Of a DNA stretch of 64,000 nucleotides, positions 10,642-24,034 are shown piece after piece (position 1 is the first letter of the stretch; every line of letters begins with the position of its first letter). Source of the stretch: Piper betle (taxonomy: Eukaryota; Streptophyta; Magnoliopsida; Piperales; Piperaceae). The notes beneath the pieces were generated by a model. It made no database searches. It was not told the origin of the DNA and saw only the letters and a program-made list of their open reading frames with translations. The stretch spans positions 62,001-126,000 of the forward strand of contig JAURVB010001757.1 in the NCBI GenBank assembly GCA_033002965.1, given 5' to 3'. Position numbers and translations under genes: made by a program.

Positions 10642-13600
10642 ATGGCTGCATTAGGTTCTGGGCTGCCTCATTTGAGTTCTGCCCGTGTTAGTACTCGTGG
10701 CCCTAGCCGTCGGCAGATCATGTAAGTTTCTTGTTCCCGGAGTATTGCTTCTGCAGAAGTTGGATTCTGCTTTATTATAAGATGCGAACATATGTATTAC
10801 CATCATCTGAGTATTTTCCGTGATCTGGAATGAAGGTCCAGATGTTGGTCGATGGAAATAAATGCCCTTCAGTTGGTTACTGATGTTTATGTTGTATTAT
10901 GTTCTGCCATCTCTTTTGCATTTTGTCTATCTGTATCTACCTTATCATCCAATGCTTTATCAATATTTTCAGTTCAAGCTTTCGAGGCAGCGAGTCCTGT
11001 GATCATGTCTGTCAAAGCTCGTCCACAGTGAAATTCAATTGTTCGCACAAATTTGCTTCTAAGAATGGAATTCTGAGGGCATCAAATCTTTCTGGTCCTC
11101 CCAGTGATAGAAAACTTCTAGGAAAGACATTTAGTTATGCCGGAGAATGCTCGTACGACGTTAGTATTTCAGATATCCCTGCATATGTTGCTCACGAGAA
11201 GGTGGGCGTGCTTCTGTTGAACCTTGGGGGGCCTGAAACTCTGCAGGATGTGCAACCATTTTTGTTCAACTTATTTGCAGACCCTGTACGTGTTACGTTC
11301 TCACATTGTACTCTTAAACTATTGCAATCTTTGATTATATAATGGTATTTCCATTTATTTTTTCAGTGTCCATTTAACATGTATTTTTTCCTTCTAATGC
11401 CTGTTATGTGGGATACCTCAGGATATCATAAGACTTCCCAGACCATTCCGTTTTCTTCAACGTCCATTGGCTCAACTTATTTCTGTTCTAAGAGCTCCAA
11501 AAAGCAAAGAAGGATATGCTTCAATAGGCGGTGGATCACCATTGCGAAGAATAACAGATGAGCAGGTTTGTATATGACTGTCTGGTCAATTGGACTCTCT
11601 TTTTTGTGCATTGCATGTTTATGAACCATTCAGTTCATTATTTGTTCAATCAGCTTCCTAATCGATCTATCAGTGAATATGCTTTTGCCTTACAAATATT
11701 CTTTGCATTATCAGGCACATGCTCTTCAAATGGCTCTTAAATCTAAGAATGTACCAGCAAATGTGTATGTTGCCATGCGTTATTGGTATCCATTTACTGA
11801 AGAGGCAGTTGACCAGGTGATTAAATTTATTCAAGGGCATGATACTCATTTTGTCTCCACTTAATCATTTTTTTTCTGTTTTCCTTTCTTTAACCTGATT
11901 TGTAATGTGCTTGTGGTTAATAGTTGTTCTAAATGATATGGTATTCATTCAGTTTCTGCGCTTGGCATAAACATTTTGTCTGCATGCTTTCAAGTTTTGT
12001 TTTTGTATATTTCCCAATTGAAGGCTGGTTGCTTAATGTGCCCTTTTGGCTCTGAAGTTGGTAGATTTGGAGAATCCTTTTTAATATGCTTACATTTGAC
12101 ATATAAGCACTATACATATAAATACTGATATCCGGATATAAAAGGAAGTTTAGTGAGTACTTCCCAGATAACTATTGTATATGCAAAAACTTTGAAGATT
12201 CTACTTAATTTTGAGAAGAAAATTATTTACATTTTCTCATGCTAAATTGGTCAATTTAATGTATTTCTTACATCTTTGTTCCTTCTTTTTGTAGATCAAA
12301 AGGGATGGTATTTCAAGGTTGGTTGTGTTACCACTTTACCCTCAGTTTTCTATCTCTACCAGTGGATCAAGCATTCGTCTACTACAGGACATTTTCAGGT
12401 TAGATAGAAATGGTTATTTGAGTTTATGAAAAGTTACAGTGAAGTGATTGCTTACATCCTTTCTTCTTTTCTAAATTGGCTCATCTCAGGAAAGATTCTT
12501 ATTTGGGAAGCCTACCAGTTTCAATCATAGAGTCATGGTATCAAAGGGAAGGTTATATCAAGTCAATGGCTGATTTGATTGAAGGAGAGCTGCAGGGTTT
12601 TGCCAAACCAGAAGAGGTAATCTGTTTCTTTAGATTTCTGCTATTTAGTTAATTTGTGACCTTTGTTCACATTGTTTTGTCGGGATAAATGTGAGGAGCT
12701 AACCTTAAAAAAATCTGAGCCATTTTTATGTTGTGTTTGCATGCGTAATGTAAGATGCTGTCACAAATGATTTAGATATTTTTCAGTTAGATGTTCTTAC
12801 CATTAGAATTATGAATATGATTGGGTTTTGACCTTATTTTTGTCCCAATTTTATAAACATGATGCTCTGCACTTCGCCCCATTCATGCTGATATTTATGT
12901 CTGGTGTAGGTTATGATATTTTTCAGTGCGCATGGGGTGCCAGTTAGTTATGTTGAGAGTGCTGGAGATCCGTATAGGGACCAAATGGAGGAATGTGTCA
13001 GCTTGATCATGGAGGAGTTAAAGTCTAGGAGTGTAGATAACAGTCACACGCTTGCCTATCAGGTATACCCTATCCTGCACTTTCTCCCATTTATTATAAT
13101 TTTTCCTGAAATAGGTGGAGAACACTTCAATAAAATTTTGTTAAGTTGGAACTCACATGGAGTTAGCTGCATTAAAGTGGTTAGCTGTAAATAATAGTTG
13201 TAAATGACTTTTTGCTCAGAGCCGTGTTGGCCCAGTACAATGGTTAAAACCTTATACCGATAAAGTTCTTGTCGAGCTTGGACAAAAGGGGGTGAAGAGT
13301 CTGTTGGCTGTTCCCATAAGGTATGATTTCTTCTATCATATCTGAACTTATTAGAGATATGTAATATAAAAACTAATGAATACCTTGTGAAGGTTTTTAT
13401 GTTTGCATTTCCCTTACAATGTGATTTCTTTGGCAAATGACAGTTTTGTGAGTGAGCATATAGAAACACTAGAAGAAATTGATATGGAGTATAAAGAGCT
13501 TGCTTTGGAATCTGGCATTGAGAACTGGGGCCGTGTTCCTGCTCTTGGATGCACCCCTTCATTCATATCTGACCTTGCCGATGCCGTGATCGAGGCTCTC

Positions 13601-13753
13601 CCATCAGCAACAGCTACAATGGCCACACGGAGGGAGACTGGCGATGATGATCTGCTGAAAACTCTAGTAAATTTGTTCTTGGGTTCCATTCTGGCAGTCG
13701 TGCTGCTATTTTCTCCAAAATTGATCTCAGTTTTCAAAGGATACCTCCAATAA
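10642..13753 (+). CDS. FC1: Ferrochelatase, plastid (type 1-like)
   Basis: Inserts ferrous iron into protoporphyrin IX, the last step of haem synthesis. Nine exons join in frame to 477 codons: 10642-10721, 10973-11285, 11422-11565, 11715-11816, 12295-12398, 12490-12616, 12910-13062, 13220-13320 and 13444-13753. The N-terminal about 100 residues are a Ser/Arg-rich transit peptide. The catalytic part starts at [13 protein letters not shown]. It contains LPLYPQFS (about residues 225-232), SAHGVP with the catalytic His (about residue 298), [10 protein letters not shown] and the C-terminal [10 protein letters not shown]. The last about 27 residues form a hydrophobic segment ([16 protein letters not shown]) with no chlorophyll-binding ExxNGR-type motif. 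That motif marks type 2 plant ferrochelatases, so type 1 is preferred. The enzyme assignment is near certain; the isoform is inferred. No frame breaks. Confidence 0.96.
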
Positions 13754-14415
13754 AAAGGTTTTCTGTCCTCATTTTCGTCTGAATTACAGTCTAACACCAA
13801 GGTATGGAGGAAATATACTCTATACAAATTTTGGGTTGACGGGTATATTAAGTTGCTCTATTTTGGTTAACTTGAATGGATTTATAATGTTGTCATTTAC
13901 ATGCATATGTATCAGTGCCTATCAATTTTTTGGTTATACCTCAGATAATTTTTTTTGCCATTGCATTGGGCTTTGTATTTCTTTGAAGGCTATGTAATTA
14001 TACTAGCTAGCAGTATTAAATTTTTGCCTTATGAATGATGTGGGTTGAATGGGATGAAAGTAATCCACTCATGAAACAAACAATATCATCTGATATAATT
14101 CTAAAAATTATTGATGTATTTTACATAAAAAATTTGATGTAGTATATATGTTTAAAATCGAGTGGCTGTCATTTGACTTTTTTACAATGAAATGATTGCT
14201 GTTTCTCCAAGTTCGAACGGGGTGTTCATTCGCTGAAGGTGAGTGAATTATTGCTTTGGTTTGGTCTGGGTGGATTTTAAAAGATTAAATTAAACATCAA
14301 CGTGCCGCCTCTTCTACTATTTCCGTGTTGAAACTTTGTCCCTTCCATGACATTACAAGTAGAGAACAATTTTGTGCATTCGACTCCTTTACTGGGACAC
14401 TGGTCGAAGAGAAGG
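13754..14415. other. Ferrochelatase 3' UTR and spacer
   Basis: Sequence just after the stop codon is the likely 3' untranslated region, T-rich with several AATAAA-like variants but no single decisive signal. After about 14050 it is AT-rich spacer leading to the hAT-like element. No gene seen. Confidence 0.45.
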
Positions 14416-16213
14416 CTAGGGGTGTCCAAAAACCAAGGATGTTCGTGTCCGTGTCAATATAAAAACTACGACCTGTCGGCACAGACCGCGAATATTTTTA
14501 TGGACGCTAAAATAGTGTTTATAAAAAATATGGACAATTGTGGACACGCCCCCGACGTCCGCAAGTTTGTGGACGCGTCCACTATTAATTTAAGTAAAAA
14601 TTACAATAGTTTTTTCTTGTCTAATGCTATTTTTTAAGGTACAAATAATGTTCATTTGCTTTATATATAAAGTAAAGGTTGATTTTTTATTAAATAATGT
14701 GATTGACTAAATTGTAAGTGCATATAACTTTTATTATAAATTATAGGTGTGTAGTAAGAAATAAAAGTTATTTTTGCCTCAAGATTTACGTTATATTTTT
14801 AAATAAGAATTATTTTTTTAATTAAGAATATTATGTTGATTTATTAATTTCGTGAAAAATTTTAGGTGTGTAATGCAAGAGAAGAGGTATGTATTGGGGT
14901 TAAAATATAAAAATTCAAAAATATATAAATTAGATCCATTTAAAAAATTTAATAAATTTATATTCATGTAAAATACAACTTGTTCTCTTTTTATTTACTT
15001 TTGAGCTTGATTTTTTTGTGCTAATTTTATGATTCATACTAATTTAAGGAAATTATCATTTAATGGTAAGAAGATGTACTATTCACTATTCAATAGTACT
15101 TTAAATTTAAAGTTAATAATGCCCTAAACATGAAATTTGGGTTGAGATTTGTGGTGGTTTGGACAGGGAGGACATGTTGACTAATGAATTAATTTAAAAA
15201 AAGTGAGTTTGGGTTTAGTTGTAATAGTTTTATTTGTTTTTTTAAAGGTAAAAATATCTAAATATAGATTTTAATTATTAAATGGTAAATTACTCCAATA
15301 TTATTTTTAAATAATATATGAAATTAATTCTATAAAGTATAATTGACATTATTTTTCAATAAAAATAACGAATATCTATCCATTTAATTTTAACAAAAAT
15401 ATCTATTTTTAGAATATAATAGTTATATATAAATTTTAAAATTAATTATATAAAAATAAGTAATAATCTTAATAAACGTGCATTAATGAGTAAAAATTTT
15501 AATTAAAATAAAGTTTTCATATTAAATAAAATTTATCAACTTTTTAAAATTGCTAAATTGGCTAAAACTATACTTTAATTATTACCAACAATAGATAATG
15601 ACAAATAAATAAATAAATAAAAATTCTTATTGCATACATGTTTTTAAATAACAACATTTTTAAATTATAATTCCTAATGTAGGTAAAATTATTTCTTTTA
15701 GATTTGTCTTCTAATAAATATCAATATTTAAATATTTAAATTAAGTAACTATTAATGGGTTCGAAAAACTATTCTAAGAGTCCAACTTTTTTCCCTTCGC
15801 CCAAAAATAAATAAATAAATAAATAAAACTATTACATCCAATCCAAACTCACCCTTTTTTAAACCAATTTTTAATTCAACCCCTCCTATTTAGACCTGTT
15901 CAAATCGTAAGCCAAAACTCATGTTCATTAGTATTATTGACTTTAAATTTAAAAATATCATTAAATTGTAAATTTGTTAAAAAATATTATTAAATGGTGA
16001 ATATTGTATTTTTTTACCATTAAATGGTAATTCCCTTTAGTAATTTATGTGACGACGTTCGTATTTATATTTGTATCTTTTTGTGTCCATACAAAATTTT
16101 GCAGGACAAAACATTTTACAAACACGAAGAGGCACATTATCCATAATAATTTTGTAGACATAGAGCGCATGTGGCACGCCCAAAGGAGTGTCTACTTAAG
16201 TGGACACCCCTAG
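14416..16213. mobile_element. Non-autonomous hAT-like DNA transposon
   Basis: The left end CTAGGGGTGTCCA at 14416 is matched inverted by TGGACACCCCTAG ending at 16213. Both ends have subterminal GGACA/TGTCC phrases (left: GTGTCC, GACACG and GTGGACGCGTCC to 14580; right: GTGTCCAT, GGACAAAAC and GTGTCTAC from about 16080). The interior is AT-rich and encodes no transposase. The TIR sequence and clustered subterminal motifs resemble hAT elements. A clean 8-bp target duplication is not visible; flanks AGAAGGCT and AGAAAATA share only the first four bases. The interior at 15100-15640 is shared with a repeat at 57.3-58.0 kb. Confidence 0.72.
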
Positions 16214-17413
16214 AAAATACATTCATCTTTTAAAAGTAAATCTTTTATGGGAAAGGCAAGTGGACACATGTATTAAGTGAGGAAGTCAATGTACTTACCA
16301 GGGTTAACCGCAGACCTCGTAATTGAAAGTATGCCCTTCAAAGCTTAAGCCACATAGAAAAAATATGAATCTTTGAACCTTTTTAAAACTATACATTTGT
16401 TTTAATTTTTGTTTTATATGGTTTGTAAAAAATATTTTTTATTAAGTAAATACGAGAGAAAAGGGTGGGAGTATATTTTCACGTGAATTTTTTGTCTCGC
16501 AATCGTAAACCAAATAGGCCATTGAAATACTTTTGGGGGTAGCTTTGGACTCAACAAATGATATTTTACCCAAAAGAAAGTTTTTAAAAAAGGTACAATG
16601 TTCTTAAATTATTTTTGGGCTAGTTTCTTGGCTCAATAACTTAAAAAGAAAGTGAAAGTAACTATGAAGATTTTTCATAATTCTATAAATGTAAAATCCA
16701 CGGCTCAATTTTTCAACTTGAGTTTTTTTTGCTCATGCTATAAAGCACTAGTCATCTTGTCAAAAGAGAGATAGAATTATATAATCCCCTCTTAAAAAAT
16801 ATAATATTTTTCATGTTATTCAGGTTCAAAAAAAATTGTCGATTAGAACCTTTCATTGTCCTAATAATTATTCAATTATATTGGTCAATACATTTGCCTA
16901 AAAAAATACTATTACTTTCCTTGTTTATTTTAATTTTTTTAATAACATTCGACAAATTTACATCTGAGTTGTCAAATTAAACTCAAGTAATCCCGATGAT
17001 ATCATAGTATCTTTACAATTTCCCCAACAAACAACAAATAAAATACGTACACCAATAATAATTTTTATCTTAAATACGTACTTAAATGATAATTTTTATC
17101 CACTCATTTCTATAATTCAAGACCCTACTAATTTTTATTCTCTTGCACCTGCACCCACACAAAATTAATTATCTTGCCTCTAAAAATGTAAAAGGTATAT
17201 TTTATAAAAAACAGTAAATGCAAAATATCAAACCTTTAGAAGGACGTCCTTCAAATTTCTCGAAAAGACAAGGTCTTGCAAGAAACTCGTGCGTTGACTT
17301 TTGGGCACACGATCCCCTTTTCAACCCACGAGCAAACCCCCAAATCATCTCCGACTTTCCCTGAGAAGTTTCCGCCCCGTGGGCCCGGCGCCCGACCCCT
17401 CCTAACCCGCCCC
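16214..17413. other. Intergenic DNA and WRKY promoter/leader
   Basis: AT-rich spacer to about 17200, with no coding potential. From about 17260 the base composition rises and the sequence becomes C-rich, consistent with the promoter and 5' leader of the WRKY gene. Confidence 0.5.
17294..17299 (+). promoter_or_regulatory. W-box core upstream of the WRKY gene
   Basis: TTGACT, the core bound by WRKY factors, in GCGTTGACTTTT, 115 bases upstream of the WRKY start codon. WRKY genes are often self- or cross-regulated through such sites. A six-base match alone is weak evidence. Confidence 0.3.
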
Positions 17414-20400
17414 ATGTCCGAAGCCGACGCCGGCGCCGCCACGGCGGCCAGGCCGCCGGCGATCGCACTGCCGTCGCGGCCGCCGTTGCTGGCGGGCGCC
17501 GACGACGGCGTCTTCCTCCCCAGCCCCGGCCCTCTGAGCTTCCTCTCCGGCTTCTTCGCCGACGGCGGCGACGGGGGCTGCCCGTCCTTCTCCCAGCTCC
17601 TCGCCGGCGCCATGGGCTCCCCCGCTGACGCCGCTCTTCGGCGGCGCCGTGGGGAGGTTCTTGCCTCCATCGCCGGCGCCGGATAGGGACGCCGACGGGG
17701 CGCTCCGGTACAAGCAGGGCCCGACGCTGAGCGTGACTGTGGCGCCGGCGGCGGCGTTCGCGATTCCTCCCGGTTTCAGCCCCGCTAGTTTGCTGGAGTC
17801 GCCCCGCTTCTTCTCGCCGGCGCAGGTAGAGGTTTCATTTCTGATTAGATTATGGGAAGTTTGCGCAAATCTATTCGATCCGAAGTAAGTTCGGTGCTCA
17901 ATTTTTGACAATTTTGGTGTTGTTGAGCTCAATTACCGAGTCAAATGCGTTCGAATTTGAGTAGAAGTGCTATCTGCTTTTTGAGGAATTGTTTTGATAT
18001 TTGAGTAGCTGATTGAAAGATGAGTTTCTGGCTTCAACTTGTGATTAAAATTTTGTAGAAATGGAACAATTGGGGCTACTTTGAGTTTGATATGATGTAG
18101 AAAGTTGAAATATATGATTATTTCGATGTCTGTGGATTTTTCTTTCTTTAAAGGAAGAGAAATGGTTGGGGTTATGGCAATGTTTGGAGGGGAGAAAGTG
18201 TGAATTAGAATGTTTAAAGAGGTGTGAACCTTTGATAATGATCTGTAAAAAGGCGGAAAGTTACAGAAAGTGGACTTTTGTTGTCTATTGGATGCGTAGA
18301 GATGTAGAGCATGATTGATTTAGGGGAAAAAGGAATCCACGTTCATCACCCCATAAATTGGTGGATGGTAAAGATGATCATTGATAAACATAATAACGTC
18401 TGATGAGGTTTTTCTATGCATGAACAAACAGAAATTGAGCTACTTGAGTCAGATATATTGAAGAAAGTTCAATTAGTTTGACCTTTTACTTTTCTGAAAT
18501 GAAGAAAAATGGTTGGGGTTGTAAAAATAGGATGTCAATTGTACAGGTGAGCAGGTGTGCATAGAAAGCTATAATGAGGTTTTATGTATCTTTCATAGTG
18601 GTTCTTAAAGAGAAAAGTTACACAGCTCGAATGAATTGTCATCTGTGGAGTGCATATAGATATTGTGTATAATTGATTTGAGTGCATAAAAGGACCCATG
18701 TTCATCAAACCATAAATTGGTGGATGGTAATGGTGATAATTGATGATCATAATGATGTCTAATGAGGTTTTACTATGTACGAACATTTTTTGACCAAGTT
18801 TCACCCTGAAAAAAATGTCCGCAATACGTATGGCTGTTTAATATGACGAAGAGGAGTAAATAGGTAAGAGGAGAACCAAGCATGGACTTTTTGGTGGTTA
18901 CATTGGCCTATTTCTCTTGAGCCTTTGTCCATGCATTGTAAAAGAAGCATTTGTAGTAGAACAAGTTTGGGGAATTTAATGGGGAAATCTATTTCCAGAT
19001 ATGGGAGAAAATTTTCTCATGTGAACTTTCTGAAGCTTTTTTAATACCAAGAAAAAAAGGTTGAGCAATTCCTAGTATACTCAGGTCTTCAATTGTATGA
19101 CAATTCGTACCTTTCCTTTTGGATATTCTGAAAGTACATTATGTTTGTTCTTGATTCGTGAGTAATTGTTGCTGCTTTCCATGCTGTTCTGCTTTCATAC
19201 TCGCTTATTTCTTTTAAATTCTTAATTAGTTGAAATTTGCATCAGATTAGACATGGGTCTTACTAAAATGAGGCACGAAACTGGTAGCTGTTGATTGTCT
19301 GGAACTTTACAGGGTCACATGGGAATGTCTCATCAACAAGCTCTGGCACAAGTTACTGCACAAGCTCTCCAAAACCAATCTCAGATTCAGATTGGGAATC
19401 CTGTTTCTCAAGCAATGGAAACTGCAATTTCTTCGCATCCTTGTCAACAAGTATCTCTTCAACAAACACATCCTGCAATGACAAACACAATATCTTCGAC
19501 ATCTGAATTGCTAGATGTTGACTACTCTGATAAAAAACATCAGATTCCTGGTCCTCCTGTTGACAAACATATTGGCGATGGCTATAATTGGAGAAAGTAT
19601 GGACAAAAGCAAGTGAAAGGAAGTGAATATCCACGTAGTTATTACAAGTGTACCCATCCAAATTGCCCAGTAAAGAAAAAGGTTGAACGGTCACTTGATG
19701 GGCAGGTAACTGAAATCATTTATAAAGGCCAGCACAATCATCAGAAACCTCAGTCCAATAGGCGTGGTAAAGAAGGTGCAATCCTGTCATCTGAAAGTGT
19801 TGATCCTCATGAACATGTAGACTTAGGGAATAATTCTGTGATGGGGCTGGTTGATGAAGGTGAAAATGCTAAAAGATCACCTGAATTTGGAAATTCATCG
19901 TCAGTGTACAGGAGGGATCAAGAACTGGGCCATCTACTAACAGAGCAGTTCTCCGACTCAGCTGATGCTGAGAATGGTGGTGATGCTGAAACTGATAGAC
20001 AGAGTTTTCCCGGCGGACGAGATGCTAAGAGAAGGTTTGTTTTTGTAGTATATATTAAGTAATTGCTATAAACAATTTATGAGCATCCCTTTAATTTCAT
20101 TTTTCTGAATCAGAAATGTAAATACAACAATATCTACAACGAGGATAATAGAGTCTTCTGGGCCCCAGAAGGCGGTAGCAGAACCTAAGATCATTGTGCA
20201 GACAACTAGCGAGGTAGATCTTTTGGATGATGGATACAGATGGCGAAAATATGGGCAGAAAGTGGTGAAAGGAAATCCTAATCCTAGGTATAATTATTTT
20301 TTAAGAATTTCCTTTACAAAGCAACTTCAAATAGAAGTTGTCTTGATTGAGTGTAGCTCAAATCTCTTCATGTTACAACATTTTGCCAAAGTATTTATAG

Positions 20401-21535
20401 AATCCATACTGCAACAAACATGTACATTGTATTTCTAGGCACTGCATTATCCTTAATATTTTACAATGATGCAAATTATGTGGCTGAAGATATTTCATTC
20501 AGTTTGCTTTAGATTGCATTTGTCTATGATTTTTTCAATGGAGCTGGTAGTGTATGAAATGCATCTTATTCGATAGTCTAAGTTTTGGAAGTGTTACTTG
20601 AGAATTCTCTCTTTGTCACTCTTTATCATCGTCACCATTAGATCATTACATCTTGTCCCAGGAAGACAAGTCAGCTGCATGTTGCGTTTTCTGACTAATT
20701 GTTCCACATTTGAAGTAATGACCCTGTGCAAGCGCAAAGGGATTTGTTTTTGACGAATGTAATATGATAAATGATTAAATAGTCTGGTGTTGCCCAAGAA
20801 TGCAACATATGAAGGTAATAATAACTAATTACTGATACATAATTTATCGTCACAAAGAATACATTTCTTCAGATGTGTTAGAATATATTAATAATGTACT
20901 TTTCTTGTCTGTGTGTATTTGATAAGTACATCCTTATCTTGTAGTTCAAATTGTAGGTGAGATATGCTAGAAGGATTTCCTGTAAATAAGGACAACACCT
21001 ACAAGGGAAAATTCAGATTGAATTCACCCCGTTCAACCTCTTATTTCCTATTGTGCTATTTTCACCTACTTTCAACAAGATGTATGCACAAGTGCAAATT
21101 TGAGCAAGATCAGCCAATTGGGTAGATAGTCATTCAACCATATTGTAACTCAAATTATTTTTCTGTCAATTTTATAGTGTTCATGTGTACCACCTTGTTT
21201 TGGTTTCAAAGATTTCTCTTATTTTTCGTTAAGATAGAATTGAGCACTTGGCATGTTCATTCCTATCATCTTTGGCTGTTTTATCTGGTGATAGTTGAAG
21301 ACTCAGCTGCATCCTTCTAATTGTTTTATTTTACTGCATCTTTAGGAGCTATTATAAGTGTACCAGTGCAGGCTGCAATGTTCGCAAGCATGTGGAAAGA
21401 GCCTCAACAGATCCAAAGGCTGTCGTAACCACATATGAAGGAAGACATAATCATGATATTCCGACTGCTAAAAATAGCAGCCATAGCACAGCGAATAATG
21501 GTATACATCAGTCAAAACCAGAGAATCCTGTATAG
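17414..21535 (+). CDS. Group I WRKY transcription factor (two WRKY domains), frame break in exon 1
   Basis: Nuclear DNA-binding regulator of W-box genes. Exons: 17414-17825, 19313-20034, 20114-20287 and 21346-21535. Exon 1 encodes an Ala/Gly/Pro-rich N-terminus with a hydrophobic LSFLSGFF stretch and [10 protein letters not shown], typical of the WRKY3/4/33-like group. The first domain (exon 2) has [20 protein letters not shown] with a C-x4-C-x22-H-x-H zinc site. The second has [16 protein letters not shown], split by the conserved intron before SYYKC, then C-x4-C-x23-H-x-H. Exon 1 is 412 bases, one too many: the frame that opens at the ATG stops at 17686, while the frame feeding the splice donor is open across 17625-17825. 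Removing one C from the CCCCC run at 17619-17623 would reconcile them. The stop at 21533 is followed by 29 more open codons (see findings). Confidence 0.93.
18140..18785. repeat. Diverged direct duplication in WRKY intron 1
   Basis: Two copies about 359 bases apart share AAATGGTTGGGGTT, then GTTCATCA.CC.ATAAATTGG and TGGATGGTAA.G.TGAT, then CATAAT.A.GTCT.ATGAGGTTTT. The first copy spans about 18155-18430 and the second about 18505-18785. The copies are clearly diverged, so the duplication is old. It does not involve exons. Confidence 0.75.
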
Positions 21536-24034
21536 AAGAACAGTGGTATGTCTTCTCACTGTGTAGATTTGCCAAAAAGTAATCAGCAATCCTCGTTCCT
21601 CCAAAAGCTGAAAGAGCAACAATGAAGCATGTTTTAGATAACCATTGATGGAAGGCTATGGAATAGAAGTCACATAGAATATACATATACGTTATTCTCC
21701 AAGCACGGAAAAGGACGCAGCCAGTGAGGAGGTAGCAGGATATAATTTTTGCACTGTTAGTATGTAGCTTCTCCTGTTGTGATTAAATTTTGTTCCATGT
21801 ATCAGTGATTCTTTTTTGTGCGACTCTTAAGGGGTTTTTTGTTGATGTTGTCCAATCAATGATTTTGGGAGTAATATTTACAATAGGCCACCGTCGTAAA
21901 ATATGACACAAACAATATTATCACCATTCTTTGGATAGCATCTGGGAGAAGGCTGATACAGTGAGCGAATCAGTGATTTATTTCTTTGGAAGTTGATTTG
22001 TCTTGCTAGTCGAACTTAAGCAAATATGAAATGGCAATGTTTACCACTCTTTGGATGTGGTGTTGAAGAATTGAGAAGAGGCACTGATAAAACGCTGGTG
22101 GAGGGAGGGTTGTGCATACACCAGAGAAGGGAAGGCAGGTAGTAAAATTGTATTCATATCAAGATATTTCTGCCTAGATATTATAATGTGTGCTGTTCCA
22201 GACATTGGTGAGGCATTGCAGGACTTTTCTGGTTAATATTGGATCCTCCCCAATCTTTATTGTGGCAAGTAAGATTTTAATAAACATACTAATGCTCTTC
22301 CTGTTGGCTTTTAATACAAAAACCTTGTAATACTGAAGTGATAATATTTCTTTAGGTCAGTATAGTTATTATTATCAGCTGTCTCCTGTGTAATTCAATG
22401 CGCCATAAATTTAAAAGACTGCATACTTTGAGATGCCTAATTTCTGGAGTTAGCTATATAGAAGGCCTGTTCTGTTGTGCGTTGATTTCTCTTTATTTGC
22501 TCATAGGCTGGTTGCATTAGATTTACAGTTTCATCGCAATGTATATACTTGATTTGTGTCGGTGAGTTGACCAACGTTTACGATATCTTGCAGCTGCTTT
22601 AGTTGCATGGAATAAAGCAGTATTGTATTACCTTGTTGAATTTGATGCCAGTTTACTGAAACTGCAACATTGTAAAAGAAAAAGGAATAGTGGTGAACAG
22701 CAATGCCAAAGGGAATGTTAATGGCAGGCAGGGCTGCAAAACAATTGGGGGCCATGGAAATGAGTAAGGGAGTTGAGGTTTGATTGCTGTCTCTCCTTTT
22801 TCTGACTGGCTTTCCCCCCTGTCCTACCCTCTTTATTTCATATGCAAGCCAACTGTGACCTTTTCTTGTACATGCAACAACTGCCCAATACCTAAAAACT
22901 TAGACAGTCTACAACGAAGAAAAACAAGGCCAATTGCTCCAGGACTTGTTCTCTGTTTAGTGATTGAAAACTGAAGTATAAATTGGACAATTGACTTGTG
23001 CTGTTGTAATGGGTGTCACCAAATTCTTTGATTGGCTTATTCTACTGTGTTAAAGAAATGGAATTGTTCCCACTGTGGGAATTCAAATTATGCAGTTGTG
23101 GGGGTGGGACAATATAAAGACATTCACACTTCAACCTCATCTCCGCCCTTGACTCTCCAAGTCTAGTTTTTCCTGCTAATTGCCAATTTCAGCGTCAAGA
23201 TTTGATGGTTAAGAAGATAGGCAACAGTTATTGGGGTATTGGGTAGGACTTGTATGTGACCAATGAAGTCATTTTAATGAAAGGGATGGGCAAAATGCAG
23301 GGAAATTGCTTATTACAAAGGTATTGAAGTGAATGCAGGATATTCTGCGCTGCAATCGAAGTAGGTGTTGAAGCCAAGCCAGACACGGAGGGGCCCTTCG
23401 TTGACCTTTTTCTATTAGGATTTAGAACCCCGTACCCATAAAGACATACATAGCGTCTTCGATTGTGCCAAGACATTACATAATAAACAAGATGTACCTA
23501 ATTTTGAGGCCTACTTTTATTTGATTAAGTGACATGCATGACTCATAAGTCAATTCACACGAAATAGTTTTTTTTGAAAAAAAATACAATAAATGTGCAC
23601 AAGGAACTAAACTTCAGCATCTACCATTAGAAAAAACAAGCCATAAAACATGGATACCCAATCAAAGTTTTTTTCTTGTTTATATGTATTATTTTAATAT
23701 GCAATGCCCATAAAAAGTCAAGGGATGCTCATGCCCAAAAAAAAAGGATAAAAAGGAGAAAAGAAAAAGGAAAAGCAAGAAATAAAATTATGTGTTAAGC
23801 ACTTAGATAAAATTTAGACTACTTATAAATGAAATCTTATCCTATATTCCCCTTTGCATCATTTCCACTCCTCAAATTTATTCTTTTTCTATGAATGCAA
23901 ACATTGCAATAAAAAACATTAATTAATTATATCCTTTTTTCCATCAACATAATATTTATATTTCATGTATCACAATAAAAATCTACATATGACTAATATT
24001 AATAAAAAAATATAAAATAAATATGAAAAGAAGG
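21536..24034. other. WRKY 3' region and intergenic DNA, no gene seen
   Basis: The first several hundred bases are probably 3' UTR of the WRKY gene. Beyond about 22500 only short unsupported frames occur, none with a recognisable domain or linked splice sites. The sequence becomes strongly A-rich after 23500. Confidence 0.45.

Noticed and set aside
17202..17932. Minus-strand frames of 139 and 176 codons opposite WRKY exon 1
   Set aside because: Shadow frames of a GC-rich coding exon; the plus strand has the family motifs.
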